64,000 nt of DNA from Vibrio maritimus (GCF_021441885.1 NZ_CP090439.1:186001-250000); one strand, 5' to 3'; shown: positions 23,193 to 32,005, numbered from the stretch's first letter. Program-made: numbers and translations. Notes: a model not told the origin generated them from the sequence alone.

Positions 23193-24421
23193 TATGATCG
23201 TTTGTTCTTGCCTTGAAACTGCTTAATGCTCTTCTTTCTTTGTGTTCTGCGATTGGCTTGCTTGTCTCGTGGTGCACGTTTGCTCTCACCAGTGGAAGGC
23301 TTATCGGTAACCGGAAAACTATCCAACTCCTTTAGAACAAGTTTACGGCTAGTCGTCTTTCTTATGGCTTCAAGATACTCGGTTTCACCGTGACAAACTA
23401 GAGACACAGCGACACCTTGCTGTCCAGCTCTTGCGGTTCTTCCAATTCGGTGAACATAAGTCTCTGGATTGGATGGCAATTCGAAGTTAATGACGACAGG
23501 TAGGCTTTCAACGTGAATGCCGCGCGCTAGTAGGTCTGTGGCGATAAGGACACGCACTTTTTGCTGTTTAAAGCTCTCAAGCGTTGCTTCTCTCTCAGCT
23601 TGATTTTTATTGCCATGCAGTGCGGCTGCCGAGAGCCCTGCTTTACTCAACTTTTTACAGAGCGCGTCAGCGTTATCTTTCGCTCCGATAAACACTAATA
23701 CCTGAGACCAGTTATTGCGTGTAATTTGATCTATCAGTGCTTTAGCTTTGCTTCCTTTATTAACCAGATAAAGGATTTCTTCGATTGCGTCTTCTTTTTT
23801 AGCCTCTTTCTGTGCCTCAATGAACACTGGAGAACTCAGCAACGTCTTTGCTTTTTCTTCAAGTGCCTGCGGAAAGGTAGCCGAAAACAAGAGTGTTTGA
23901 CGCTGTTTCGGTAGGCTTTGAATAATGCGCTGTACGTCCGTCCAGAAGCCCATTTCTAGCATTCGGTCAGCTTCATCAAGCACCACGTTAGATACCATAC
24001 TCACGTCTAATGCTTGTTCAGCTAATAGCTCGATAAGTCTTCCCGGCGTGGCAACAACAACCTCCCACCCCATAGAAAGTTCAGCTTTCTGTTGTTCTTT
24101 ATCTACCCCACCGCAAACACAAACCGATCTTACTGACGTATTTTTGGCAACCATAAGCAAGGCGTCGGTAACTTGTGACGCAAGCTCACGAGTTGGAACG
24201 AGGACTAAAGCTTTAGAACTGTTTTGCCCCTCGAGAATAAGATGTAAGAGAGGCAGCCCATAAGCCAATGTCTTTCCACTTCCCGTCTGGGCGATCGCTA
24301 AAACATCCTTGTGATTTAGAATCGCAGGAATAGCGAGTGCCTGAATGTCCGTTGGTTCGCAGAACGTTTCAGGTAAAGCTGCAGTCAGCTCTTGAGATAG
24401 CGATAGCTTGGTAAATGGCAT
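23192..24421 (-). CDS. DEAD-box ATP-dependent RNA helicase
   Basis: The 409-residue protein has all core motifs in order: Q motif (PTDIQ), AQTGSGKT, PTRELA, TPGR, DEAD, SAT, then in the second domain FIGAKDNAD, ATDLLARGIH and HRIGRTARAG. A basic tail (about 370-409, rich in K/R) may bind RNA. The tail and size resemble the RhlE/SrmB group, so ribosome assembly or cold adaptation is plausible, but the exact subfamily is not certain. It is a single gene. The 318-nt spacer upstream (24422-24739) shows only a weak imperfect GGCAC/GTGCC hairpin (24651-24680). Confidence 0.92.
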   Translation of the reverse strand: MPFTKLSLSQELTAALPETFCEPTDIQALAIPAILNHKDVLAIAQTGSGKTLAYGLPLLHLILEGQNSSKALVLVPTRELASQVTDALLMVAKNTSVRSVCVCGGVDKEQQKAELSMGWEVVVATPGRLIELLAEQALDVSMVSNVVLDEADRMLEMGFWTDVQRIIQSLPKQRQTLLFSATFPQALEEKAKTLLSSPVFIEAQKEAKKEDAIEEILYLVNKGSKAKALIDQITRNNWSQVLVFIGAKDNADALCKKLSKAGLSAAALHGNKNQAEREATLESFKQQKVRVLIATDLLARGIHVESLPVVINFELPSNPETYVHRIGRTARAGQQGVAVSLVCHGETEYLEAIRKTTSRKLVLKELDSFPVTDKPSTGESKRAPRDKQANRRTQRKKSIKQFQGKNKRS

Positions 24422-24739
24422 AGTCTTGGTCTTCGTTAATGCTGATTATGGACGGTGTCGTGGGAAATGAATCGATCAGTAGACATGTTATATAACTGCG
24501 CAAACTCCCCTCTTCCCATCAAAGAGCGCACTTTACCACGAACTCTTAGCGGTGTTTAGCTGCTCTCATCGCGTAAGTTACTTGAGCAAGCTATTTGGTA
24601 CATAAAACATTCATATACTTTCGTTACCCTCAATTTATAGCTGCATATTAGGCACCTAACCGTCAGTAAAGAGGTGTGCCAAGCAAGGTCGCTAATACAA
24701 AAAACAAACTACGTAAAATTGACGAGAGAAAAACGAACA

Positions 24740-24943
24740 ATGAAAGATGTACATTTTATCGAGGTAAAACGATACATGGAGCGTCAGTACTCAGTACCTC
24801 CAGCCTACATCGATGACCTAAAGTCAGCACAACTCAAAGGATTTCCAAACCAGTACGCGGTGCTTGTCGAAGCGTTCAATAGAGAGTGGAGTTTGCTGAT
24901 TGATATTAGTAAGTCGAATATTAGTATCAGAGAAGTTATGTAG
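24740..24943 (+). CDS. 67-residue hypothetical protein
   Basis: The preferred start gives MKDVHFIEVKRYMERQYS as the N-terminus and a compact, mixed alpha/beta, cytoplasmic protein. A GAGAG element about 12 nt upstream is a modest RBS. An in-frame start at 24674 would add 22 residues with no support. No motif is recognised: there are no cysteines, no signal peptide and no membrane segment. The gene is isolated between the helicase and a TetR gene that converges on it. Confidence 0.5.
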   Translation: MKDVHFIEVKRYMERQYSVPPAYIDDLKSAQLKGFPNQYAVLVEAFNREWSLLIDISKSNISIREVM

Positions 24944-25011
24944 TGCGCACACATTAGCCATCGAGAAACTAAACTGCGCACTATATTGGAAAGCGACAGG
25001 TTGGCAATTAA

Positions 25012-25623
25012 CTAAGCTAAATAACGTGCCAAAAACAAATCCGCGGTAGACTGAGCCAACTGCATCACAGCCTCTTCACTCATAACATCACTCATACCCA
25101 TCAACTGTGGCCAAAAACAGCTTCCCTTTATCAAGCTGTGAAGCTGAATGCTTGCAGTGTCTATATCATCTATCTTAAGCACGCCCTTCTCGTTTTGCTG
25201 TTCAAGCCACTTATAAAGTGCGGTCTCTTGTTTGGTCATTTTGGCGGCTTGCTCTTTGAGCTCGTCTGGTCGATAGAAGTAATGACCGAAGGCAACTTTA
25301 GCTAAGTCGATATAGGAAGGCTTATTGAGGATTCGGATCTCATGCGCTAACAAATAGTGAAGCTGCTCTTCGACACTTTTCATTTCCAAGGGCGTGAGGT
25401 CAACGTCCGCCATGGATTGGTGCCAAAGTTCAGATAGCAATAACATCACTAACTCTTCTTTCGATTCGAAGTGATTGTATACCGTACGTTTCGACACGCC
25501 TGCTAATGAAGCCAGCTTATCCATGCTGGTATTTTGCACACCAAACTCGTTGAATGCGTCTTTAGCGGCGCTGATGATCGCTTCTCTTTTCAACTCGCTT
25601 CTTGTTTTCTTCTTTTCAATCAT
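25012..25623 (-). CDS. TetR-family repressor
   Basis: The 203-residue protein has a TetR DNA-binding domain (about 12-58): KREAIISAAKDAFNEFG, then NTSMDKLASLAGVSKRTVYN HFESKEEL as the HTH. The C-terminal two-thirds is helical and typical of the TetR_C ligand domain. It is divergent from the metallo-beta-lactamase-fold lipoprotein gene, and the spacer holds strong inverted repeats (25670-25719), so it likely represses that gene and itself. The inducer is unknown. Confidence 0.9.
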   Translation of the reverse strand: MIEKKKTRSELKREAIISAAKDAFNEFGVQNTSMDKLASLAGVSKRTVYNHFESKEELVMLLLSELWHQSMADVDLTPLEMKSVEEQLHYLLAHEIRILNKPSYIDLAKVAFGHYFYRPDELKEQAAKMTKQETALYKWLEQQNEKGVLKIDDIDTASIQLHSLIKGSCFWPQLMGMSDVMSEEAVMQLAQSTADLFLARYLA

Positions 25624-25669
25624 AACGTTAACCGAGACGGTGGAAATTTCTCTAAATATTTTACACTAA

Positions 25670-25719
25670 GTAGTTTACTTTTCACCACATAAAAGTAAAC
25701 TACACTGGTCAGTTTACTT
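25670..25719. promoter_or_regulatory. Overlapping inverted repeats: TetR operator candidate
   Basis: GTAGTTTACTTTT (25670-25682) and AAAAGTAAACTAC (25691-25703) are perfect 13-bp arms with an 8-nt centre. The right arm shares AAGTAAACT (25693-25701) with a second perfect repeat ending in AGTTTACTT (25711-25719). Three half sites of the same sequence thus lie between the divergent TetR and lipoprotein genes. This is a strong layout for a self-regulated TetR switch. Confidence 0.7.
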
Positions 25720-25764
25720 AAAGAAGAGATGAGCAAAAGCTCACATGACAGAAGAGTCAGCACC

Positions 25765-26820
25765 ATGAGAAAGTCTCTACTAGCCACATTAGGAGTTCTA
25801 TCAATGAGCACTACTGCACTAACAGCTTGTACAAATACTGAAAAAGATCCTGAACGTTACCCAGACAAATACGTCAATAGCGAAATGGAGTACAAATCTA
25901 GCTTTGGTGACATGGTTGAGATCATGAAATCCTACTTCACCACAGATCGCGCTGAACCTACCCCGACGTTTGACTTGCCGGTGAACACGATCACAGCGCA
26001 ACAGTTGATCGAGGAAACAGAAGACGTGGTCTATCGTATAGGACACTCTAGTGTGATTATGAAGCTCGACGGTCAAATCGTTATGGCTGACCCAGTGTTT
26101 AGTGATCGCGCGTCACCAGTGCAATGGGCAGGACCAAAACGTTTCCACCAGCCACCTATCTCACTAGAAGCGTTGCCTGAAATCGACGTGATCGTGATAA
26201 GCCATGACCACTACGACCATCTAGACAAAGCGTCAGTCAAAGCGCTAGCAAACAAAACGTCGCACTTTATTGTGCCGCTTAAGGTGGGCAACTACCTGAC
26301 TAAATGGGGCGTACCTGAAGATAAAATCACCGAGCTCGCTTGGTGGGAGTCACATGAAGTCAATGGTATCGAGTACACGCTCACCCCAACACAGCACTTC
26401 TCTGGTCGTGGTTTAACTGACCGAGATTCAACCTTATGGGGAAGCTGGGTAATCGACAGTAAAGAAGCCAAGGTCTTCTTTAGCGGTGACTCTGGCTACT
26501 TTGGTGGGTTTGCTGAGATCGGTGAAAAATACGGTCCATTCGACTTTACTATGATTGAGACAGGCGCCTACAACAAGCTATGGTCACAGATTCACATGTT
26601 CCCGGAGCAAAGTGTTCAAGCGCATATTGATGTCAAAGGTAAAGTGATGATGCCAATTCACAACAGTACATTTGACCTGTCGATGCATGACTGGCATGAA
26701 CCGATGAACAAAGCCCTAGAGATTAGCGAAGAGCGCGGTGTTACTATGGTCTCTCCAGAAATTGGTGAACGATTAGAGATCCTAAATCCAACACCAGTCA
26801 AACAATGGTGGAAACAGTGA
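25765..26820 (+). CDS. Metallo-beta-lactamase-fold lipoprotein (NAPE-PLD/UlaG-like)
   Basis: From the preferred start the protein has 351 residues. A signal peptide with lipobox (TALTAC) indicates a lipid-anchored periplasmic protein. An ATG at 25729 adds 12 residues before the signal. The MBL motif ISHDHYDHLD (HxHxDH) is intact, followed by THQHF-like TPTQHFSGR, FFSGDSGYFGGF and MPIHNSTF. RIGHSSVIMKLDGQIVMADPVF at the domain start matches the NAPE-PLD-like branch, so a phospholipid or lactone substrate is conceivable. Divergent TetR control is inferred. The next gene overlaps its 3' end. Confidence 0.85.
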   Translation: MRKSLLATLGVLSMSTTALTACTNTEKDPERYPDKYVNSEMEYKSSFGDMVEIMKSYFTTDRAEPTPTFDLPVNTITAQQLIEETEDVVYRIGHSSVIMKLDGQIVMADPVFSDRASPVQWAGPKRFHQPPISLEALPEIDVIVISHDHYDHLDKASVKALANKTSHFIVPLKVGNYLTKWGVPEDKITELAWWESHEVNGIEYTLTPTQHFSGRGLTDRDSTLWGSWVIDSKEAKVFFSGDSGYFGGFAEIGEKYGPFDFTMIETGAYNKLWSQIHMFPEQSVQAHIDVKGKVMMPIHNSTFDLSMHDWHEPMNKALEISEERGVTMVSPEIGERLEILNPTPVKQWWKQ

Positions 26821-27155
26821 AGCACCAAGCGTTAGCTCTATTACTCGTTACACTAGCCAGCACAGACGTGCTGGCTGATACCGAAAGTGATGTGCTGTAT
26901 CTGATCGATCAGATGCAGAGCTCCTCATGCACCTTTATCCGAAATGGTAAAGAACACACTGGGCAAGAAGCGGCAGATCACCTTCGAAGGAAGTGGGACT
27001 ATGCCAAGGATGATGTCACCTCTACACGGGTGTTCATTGATGAAGTGGCGTCTAAAAGCTGGTTTACTGGCAAAGCCTATCAAGTCGTTTGCGCAGAGAA
27101 TTCATCTAGCAGTGCTGACTGGCTAACGCAACAGCTTAAAGCCAAAGCGAACTAA
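26805..27155 (+). CDS. DUF5329 family exported protein
   Basis: The 116-residue protein has a signal peptide (to about ADT) and the features I associate with DUF5329: YLIDQMQSSSCTFIRNGKEH, EAADHLRRKWDYAK and TGKAYQVVC. The two cysteines may form a disulphide. The listed ATG lies 16 nt inside the preceding gene; a GTG at 26817 giving the classical 4-nt GTGA overlap is equally plausible. Translational coupling to the MBL lipoprotein suggests a joint envelope function. Family function is unknown. Confidence 0.7.
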   Translation: MVETVKHQALALLLVTLASTDVLADTESDVLYLIDQMQSSSCTFIRNGKEHTGQEAADHLRRKWDYAKDDVTSTRVFIDEVASKSWFTGKAYQVVCAENSSSSADWLTQQLKAKAN

Positions 27156-28027
27156 GCTCCCTTCTCCAACAAACTCATTACCACGCAGCTTTTGTTATCC
27201 TCGTTCACAAGCAGAAGCTGCGTTTTGTTGCCGCACACCTTCAGTGTCTGATCGACGAACACGGGACGCTTGAAGTCAAAGCGGCACTTTTGAATCGATT
27301 CTGTATTTAACTCTTTGCTAGCAGCATTCAGCAATCTCGCGGCCATGTCCATTCCGTGCACAATGGGGGCTTTAAACCCAAACAGCCTAGCCATAAGACC
27401 ATTCAGGTGGATAGGATTGTAATCACCCGACACCTTAGCATACGCTTTGGTGTGCTTTTTTGATGTCTCAAGAGTCGTGCTGATATGATAAGCGCTGAGA
27501 TCTTCTACAGGCGCTGATTGACGTCTTTTAGACTTCACTCCCCTATTTGGCATCAGATACCCAGACCGATAGCGCGCGATGACTCGACCTTCTAATGAGA
27601 ACTCACCGACCGTTTCAAACCTCTGCCCTTTTTCTGTTTTCTCTGCCATCTCCAGCAAGGCCGTAAAGTGGTAGTTCTGCTCGGCCTCGAGTTGCTGAAA
27701 CATCTCAAACTCAACAAACGTGTGTACTAAACCAAGCGGGCGGACAGCAGTCTCTGGATGAACAAATAACTGGAGCAGTTCACCCTGCGTAGCGACAAAC
27801 AAGTAGGTTTCAGGGATGTGTGACGCATCAAAACCGAAGTGCTGGCAGTAACGGTTTAATGCCCTGCCATCAATAGAAAAGGAAGGATTTGTCAGTGTCG
27901 CCGATGATGCCGTTTGAATAGAACCTTTAATCTTGGGCCTTTTAAACAACGCTTTAAGCAGAGGAGAGCGGTATTGAACACTGCTAGAAGCCGTTATGTG
28001 CATAGTCTTAAGTCCATCATCAAACAA
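27152..28027 (-). CDS. MaoC-like (R)-specific enoyl hydratase-type protein
   Basis: The 291-residue protein has two hot-dog halves. The C-terminal half carries the hydratase-2 signature YAKVSGDYNPIHLN...GFKAPIVHGM, with catalytic Asp and His. The N-terminal half lacks this motif. Members hydrate trans-2-enoyl-CoA or ACP in fatty-acid or PHA metabolism. It converges on the DUF5329 gene with a 4-bp overlap. No acyl-CoA genes are adjacent, so the pathway is open. Confidence 0.8.
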   Translation of the reverse strand: MFDDGLKTMHITASSSVQYRSPLLKALFKRPKIKGSIQTASSATLTNPSFSIDGRALNRYCQHFGFDASHIPETYLFVATQGELLQLFVHPETAVRPLGLVHTFVEFEMFQQLEAEQNYHFTALLEMAEKTEKGQRFETVGEFSLEGRVIARYRSGYLMPNRGVKSKRRQSAPVEDLSAYHISTTLETSKKHTKAYAKVSGDYNPIHLNGLMARLFGFKAPIVHGMDMAARLLNAASKELNTESIQKCRFDFKRPVFVDQTLKVCGNKTQLLLVNEDNKSCVVMSLLEKGA

Positions 28028-28071
28028 AGCAAACAGTGTACTCTTTCAAGTGTGAACGGCTCAAGACAAAC

Positions 28072-28102
28072 GAAAACAGCGCCTTAAAAATAGGCGCTGT
28101 TT
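28072..28102 (-). terminator. Intrinsic terminator of curA
   Basis: On the minus strand AAACAGCGCC pairs with GGCGCTGTTTT around a 9-nt loop, ending in TTTT. It lies 17 nt past the curA stop. Confidence 0.85.
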
Positions 28103-28118
28103 CTCGTGACTTCGCGGA

Positions 28119-29147
28119 TTAATCTAGGTCATTAAGCTGAATGACCAATTTACCAAAGTTCTTACCTTCCAATAGACCGATAAACGCATCCACCGTGTTA
28201 TCCATACCCTGTACCAAATGCTCTTTATACTGCATCTTACCTTGGGCTAGCCACTGACCCATTTGAGTCGCGAACTCGTCGTAACGGTGTGCATAGTCAT
28301 CAAAAATGATAAAACCTTGCATCTTAATGCGCTTGATAAGAAGCGTTGCAACAAGCGCAGACATTCGGTCTGGCCCTTCTGGCAACGACGTAGCGTTATA
28401 CTGAGAAATCAAGCCACAGACGGGGATACGCGCGCCGGTGTTCAGTAGTGGCATCACTGCGTCGAATACCTTACCACCCACGTTTTCGAAATAGACATCA
28501 ATGCCATTATCACAAGCTAGTGCTAGTTGCTGCGCAAAATCATCTGCTTTATGGTCCAAACACACATCAAAACCTAGTACCTCGACTGCGTGACGACATT
28601 TCTCTTCACCACCAGCGACACCCACCACTTTGCAACCGTTTAGCTTAGCGATCTGACCGACCGTTGCGCCAACCGGACCTGTCGCCGCCGCCACAACAAC
28701 TGTGTCACCTGCTTTAGGCTGACCAATATCAAGCAGTCCCATATATGCTGTGAAACCTGGCATACCCATAATGCCAAGCGCATAAGATGGATGTGTTGGT
28801 GTCTTGCCTAGCTTAACTAAGCCCTCACCATTGGAAATGCCAAAGTCCTGCCAACCAGTGTAAGCAAGTACCCATTCGCCCTCTTCAAACTGGTCGTTTT
28901 TGGAAGCCTCAACGCGACATACAGTTGCCCCTACCATCACCTCATTGAGAGCAACTGGTTCAGCGTAAGATTCCGCATCATTCATACGACCACGCATATA
29001 AGGATCAAGAGAAAGGTAAATGGCTTTCAGTAGCACCTCACCATCATTTGGCTGAGGAATGTCGACTTGTTCGATTCGGAAGTTGTCTTGTGTTGGTGCA
29101 CCAACTGGGCGAGAGGCTAAAACAATTCTTCTGTTCTGTTGTGACAT
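28119..29147 (-). CDS. curA: NADPH-dependent curcumin/alkenal reductase CurA
   Basis: The 342-residue medium-chain reductase is very close to E. coli CurA (YncB): RRIVLASRPVGAPTQDNFR, YLSLDPYMRGRM, MGMPGFTAYMGLLDIGQPK, the cofactor loop AATGPVGATVGQIAKL and LNTGARIPVCGLISQYNAT. Such enzymes reduce the activated double bond of enones and alkenals, removing electrophiles. The gene follows a NemR-like repressor on the same strand, and an identical operator sits before each of them. Expression induced by electrophiles is therefore likely. Confidence 0.93.
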   Translation of the reverse strand: MSQQNRRIVLASRPVGAPTQDNFRIEQVDIPQPNDGEVLLKAIYLSLDPYMRGRMNDAESYAEPVALNEVMVGATVCRVEASKNDQFEEGEWVLAYTGWQDFGISNGEGLVKLGKTPTHPSYALGIMGMPGFTAYMGLLDIGQPKAGDTVVVAAATGPVGATVGQIAKLNGCKVVGVAGGEEKCRHAVEVLGFDVCLDHKADDFAQQLALACDNGIDVYFENVGGKVFDAVMPLLNTGARIPVCGLISQYNATSLPEGPDRMSALVATLLIKRIKMQGFIIFDDYAHRYDEFATQMGQWLAQGKMQYKEHLVQGMDNTVDAFIGLLEGKNFGKLVIQLNDLD

Positions 29148-29165
29148 GGTGATTCCTTTTCAATA

Positions 29166-29182
29166 TTAGACCAGTCGTCTAG
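29166..29182. promoter_or_regulatory. NemR-like operator, copy 1 (curA promoter)
   Basis: TTAGACCAGTCGTCTAG has arms AGAC/GTCT around CCAGTC-type core and is identical to the site at 29840. It lies 19 nt before the curA start and after the repressor terminator, where a bound TetR protein would block curA initiation. Confidence 0.75.
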
Positions 29183-29191
29183 TGTTCATTT

Positions 29192-29221
29192 CTAAAAAAA
29201 CCTGCATCGCAAAAGCAGGTT
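29192..29221 (-). terminator. Intrinsic terminator of the NemR-like gene
   Basis: On the minus strand AACCTGC pairs with GCAGGTT around a 9-nt loop, followed by a T-rich run (TTTTTTA). It separates the repressor transcript from curA, so curA needs its own promoter. Confidence 0.8.
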
Positions 29222-29234
29222 AATTTTAGTTCAT

Positions 29235-29819
29235 TTAACGCTTTAGCAGTGATTGAGTCGCTGCTAGAGCAAATTCTAATTGTTGGGTGTTTTGGCTAAG
29301 CTTACTGAGCAAACTGGCTCCTAACCATTGTTGGTAAACCACGTTGGCTGTCGTTGTGCTGTCTTGCTCCGTGATAGAGCCATCTTCAATACCAGCATCG
29401 ATACAGCGAGCTATCGTAGCCGTGATCTGAATGGCTCCTTGGTGAAGCGCATCTCTCATCGGATCTGACAGATCAGAGACCTCAGCGCCAAGCTTAACCA
29501 CAAGGCACTTATGTGCGTTGCATCGACCCGCTTCAACCTCTAACCAACGACGAAAATACCCCATCAAGCGCTCATAGCCTGTTCCTTCAGCTTCATTAAG
29601 CAAGGTGTCTAGCCGCGCCAAGTAGCCTTCGAAATAACTCGCTATCAGCACCTCACCAAAGTGTTCTTTAGATTTAAAGTAGTGATAGAAAGAGCCTTTC
29701 GGCACTTCTGAGGTTTTCAATAGCTCAGAGAGCCCAACCGCAGTGAAGCCCTTTGATAAAATAAGTTCATACCCGACATCTAGAATATGCTGCCGAGTTT
29801 CATTGGTTTTCGTATTCAT
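29235..29819 (-). CDS. NemR-like TetR-family repressor of electrophile response
   Basis: The protein has 194 residues from the ATG start (E. coli NemR has 199); a GTG at 29837 would add six residues. The HTH reads VGLSELLKTSEVPKGSFYHYF, nearly as in NemR. The stretch HKCLVVKLGAEVSDLS keeps the cysteine corresponding to the redox-active Cys106 region of NemR (GCLTVKLSAEVCDLS), so sensing of reactive chlorine or carbonyl compounds is likely. It precedes curA on the same strand, with identical operators in front of both genes. Autoregulation and control of curA are inferred from these sites. Confidence 0.88.
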   Translation of the reverse strand: MNTKTNETRQHILDVGYELILSKGFTAVGLSELLKTSEVPKGSFYHYFKSKEHFGEVLIASYFEGYLARLDTLLNEAEGTGYERLMGYFRRWLEVEAGRCNAHKCLVVKLGAEVSDLSDPMRDALHQGAIQITATIARCIDAGIEDGSITEQDSTTTANVVYQQWLGASLLSKLSQNTQQLEFALAATQSLLKR

Positions 29820-29839
29820 GTTTTTATCATGACACACAA

Positions 29840-29856
29840 TTAGACCAGTCGTCTAG
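29840..29856. promoter_or_regulatory. NemR-like operator, copy 2 (repressor promoter)
   Basis: The 17-mer TTAGACCAGTCGTCTAG recurs here exactly. The symmetry extends outward: ACACAATTAGAC on the left pairs with GTCTAGTAATTGTGT apart from three extra bases. It lies about 20 nt before the repressor ATG, fitting autoregulation. Confidence 0.75.
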
Positions 29857-29969
29857 TAATTGTGTATGACATACTCTCGTTTAGTTGAGCACGCACTTCC
29901 CTAGCGTAACCGCTTGACGCTATACTGGTAACAATTAGTAACAACGGATATGTAACACAGGAAGTAGTA

Positions 29970-30140
29970 ATGAACTCGACGTTAAAAACATTAGCACTAG
30001 CCACCCTAGCAATGTTGGCCCTAAGTGCATGTACAGAAGTTGGTAGTGAAGCTTGGTGCCAAGACATGCAAGAAAAACCGAAAGGTGATTGGACGGCTAA
30101 TGAAGCCAGCGACTACGCAAAGCATTGTATTTTCAAATAA
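29970..30140 (+). CDS. DUF3012 family small lipoprotein
   Basis: The 56-residue protein starts MNSTLKTLALATLAMLALSA with a lipobox LSAC at residue 21. The mature part, beginning TEVGSEAWC, contains KPKGDWTANEASDYAKHC. This matches DUF3012, a family of short lipoproteins of unknown role. Three cysteines remain, the lipidated one plus two that can pair. The RBS CAGGAAG is 6-7 nt upstream. It is divergent from the NemR-like gene and could share its operator region (113 bp apart). Confidence 0.85.
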   Translation: MNSTLKTLALATLAMLALSACTEVGSEAWCQDMQEKPKGDWTANEASDYAKHCIFK

Positions 30141-30356
30141 TCGCTTAGGAGGGCGTGTTCTTAAGATTCAATTCGCCCTCCATAATATTTCAATTTGTAA
30201 CGCCTATCGCACAAATAAATAAAATAACCCAACCTACTGCACATTTTCGAAACTCACTTTCCAATACCCACATAATTTACACGTATATCACTATACACCT
30301 CGTGTCTATCCGTTAGCATAGAAACAACTATAAAAACAAAGTGATAGAGGCTAGGC

Positions 30357-31973
30357 ATGAAGCTCAATAACATAAGCATTAAGGCAAAAATCAAGATCAT
30401 CGTTGTATTATCTGCGGTGTTAATGCTGTCTATGGGAATATTCAACGTGTTCCTTCAACAACAGCAGCAACTCGCAGAGCGAGAGGGGAAACTCCGTGCT
30501 CAAGTTGAGGCTGCGGTTTCGCTGGTTAACTATTATCGCACCCAACCTTCCCTATCTTCACAACAAGCAGAGCAAGCAGCGAAACAAGCACTTGGTGCCC
30601 TTCGATACGACAAAAGCAATTACTTCTGGGTGACCGATAGTAAAAACACCTTAGTCCTGCATCCACTTCGACCACAAGCGATCGGTAACAACATGAGCGA
30701 TATTGCTGACGGTGCCGGAAATTACCATTGGCGTGAAATGTCGCGCATCGCAAAATCAGATGGCGCAGGTTTCTTAGATTACACCTGGCTCTCTCCAGAG
30801 GGAGAGTTGAAAGATAAGATCTCTTATGTGGCCTATGTTCCTCAATGGGATTGGATTATCGGCTCAGGGTTATTTGTCTCCGATATTAAAGAGGATTTTA
30901 TTGCTCAGGTGACCAAGCAAGTCGCTTTCACTGTAGGCTGTGTGGCGATCCTGTTTATGACGAGCTTTGTCGTTGGCAATAACATCGTTAAACCAATTGA
31001 GCAGCTAGTCGAAAATCTAAAACGCATGGCAAGTGGCGACCTTACTACTCAACTAACGAAAAAACGTAAAGACGAAATTGGTCAACTGAGTAATGGCTTG
31101 GGTCAAATGCAATCAACGATACGTGACACCATCACGGCTGCGACCATTACCGCTGATACTGCAAGTCGACTCTCTGAAAGCATCGCATCGACCAGTGAAG
31201 AGACAGCGCAAAGCCTTGACTCGCAAAACTCGCAGCTGGAACAGCTTGCGACAGCGATGAACGAGATGTCTGCAACCATCAACGATGTAGCGACCAATGC
31301 TGAGCAGAGCGCTGAGCGCACTAGCGGCGCCGCTGAGCATGCCAAAACGAGTAGCGTCAGCATGGACTCAACACTCGAGGAAGTCTCTGCTATCTCCATT
31401 TCAATCGACGAGACAACTCATCTTATGGCGGCGTTGAAACTCGGTGTCGACAATATCGGTAAGGTTGTTGAGGTCATTCAAGAGGTTTCAGAGCAGACGA
31501 ATCTATTGGCACTAAACGCTGCCATCGAGGCCGCACGTGCTGGAGAACAAGGTCGTGGATTTGCCGTAGTGGCGGATGAAGTACGCAACCTCGCAAGCCG
31601 AACGCAGCAATCAACCAACGAAGTGCAAACCACAATCAATGAATTGCTGTCCAAGACGGGTGAAGTACTGGATGTCATGGAGCAGAACAATACCAGCATT
31701 GCCGCCAGTGTTTCAGGAGCACAAGAGACAAAAGTGACCCTAGAGTCGATGCTCGGTGACCTGAGCGGTGCGAATGATATGGTCGCTCAGATTGCTGCGG
31801 CAGCAGAGCAACAAAGCATGGTATCCAATGAGATGAGTGAGAATGTCACTACTATTCATTTATCTGCTCGGGAGATAAACGAGGCAAGTAATCAATTAGC
31901 CTCAAAGACTCAAGAGATGGCGGTAGCGGCTGAGGAGTTAAAGCAGCAACTCACCTACTTTAAGCTCGCTTGA
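30357..31973 (+). CDS. Methyl-accepting chemotaxis protein, paralogue of 15500-17116
   Basis: The 538-residue receptor has the same architecture and exactly the same length as the first chemoreceptor. An N-terminal membrane segment (about 11-32) is followed by an sCache_2 domain with NYFWVTDSKNTLVLHPLRP and WDWIIGSGL, a second membrane segment (about 188-208), HAMP and an MCP domain with EQTNLLALNAAIEAARAGEQ. The ligand region differs more than the signalling region, as expected for paralogues with different ligands. The 216-nt AT-rich spacer before it shows no other gene. It has its own terminator. Confidence 0.93.
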   Translation: MKLNNISIKAKIKIIVVLSAVLMLSMGIFNVFLQQQQQLAEREGKLRAQVEAAVSLVNYYRTQPSLSSQQAEQAAKQALGALRYDKSNYFWVTDSKNTLVLHPLRPQAIGNNMSDIADGAGNYHWREMSRIAKSDGAGFLDYTWLSPEGELKDKISYVAYVPQWDWIIGSGLFVSDIKEDFIAQVTKQVAFTVGCVAILFMTSFVVGNNIVKPIEQLVENLKRMASGDLTTQLTKKRKDEIGQLSNGLGQMQSTIRDTITAATITADTASRLSESIASTSEETAQSLDSQNSQLEQLATAMNEMSATINDVATNAEQSAERTSGAAEHAKTSSVSMDSTLEEVSAISISIDETTHLMAALKLGVDNIGKVVEVIQEVSEQTNLLALNAAIEAARAGEQGRGFAVVADEVRNLASRTQQSTNEVQTTINELLSKTGEVLDVMEQNNTSIAASVSGAQETKVTLESMLGDLSGANDMVAQIAAAAEQQSMVSNEMSENVTTIHLSAREINEASNQLASKTQEMAVAAEELKQQLTYFKLA

Positions 31974-32005
31974 TATCGATAAAAATCTATAAGCATCATT
32001 ATGAA

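Noticed and set aside
30025..30222. Plus-strand open frame overlapping the DUF3012 lipoprotein
   Set aside because: It is out of frame with the lipoprotein, which has a lipobox, an RBS and a recognisable family pattern.
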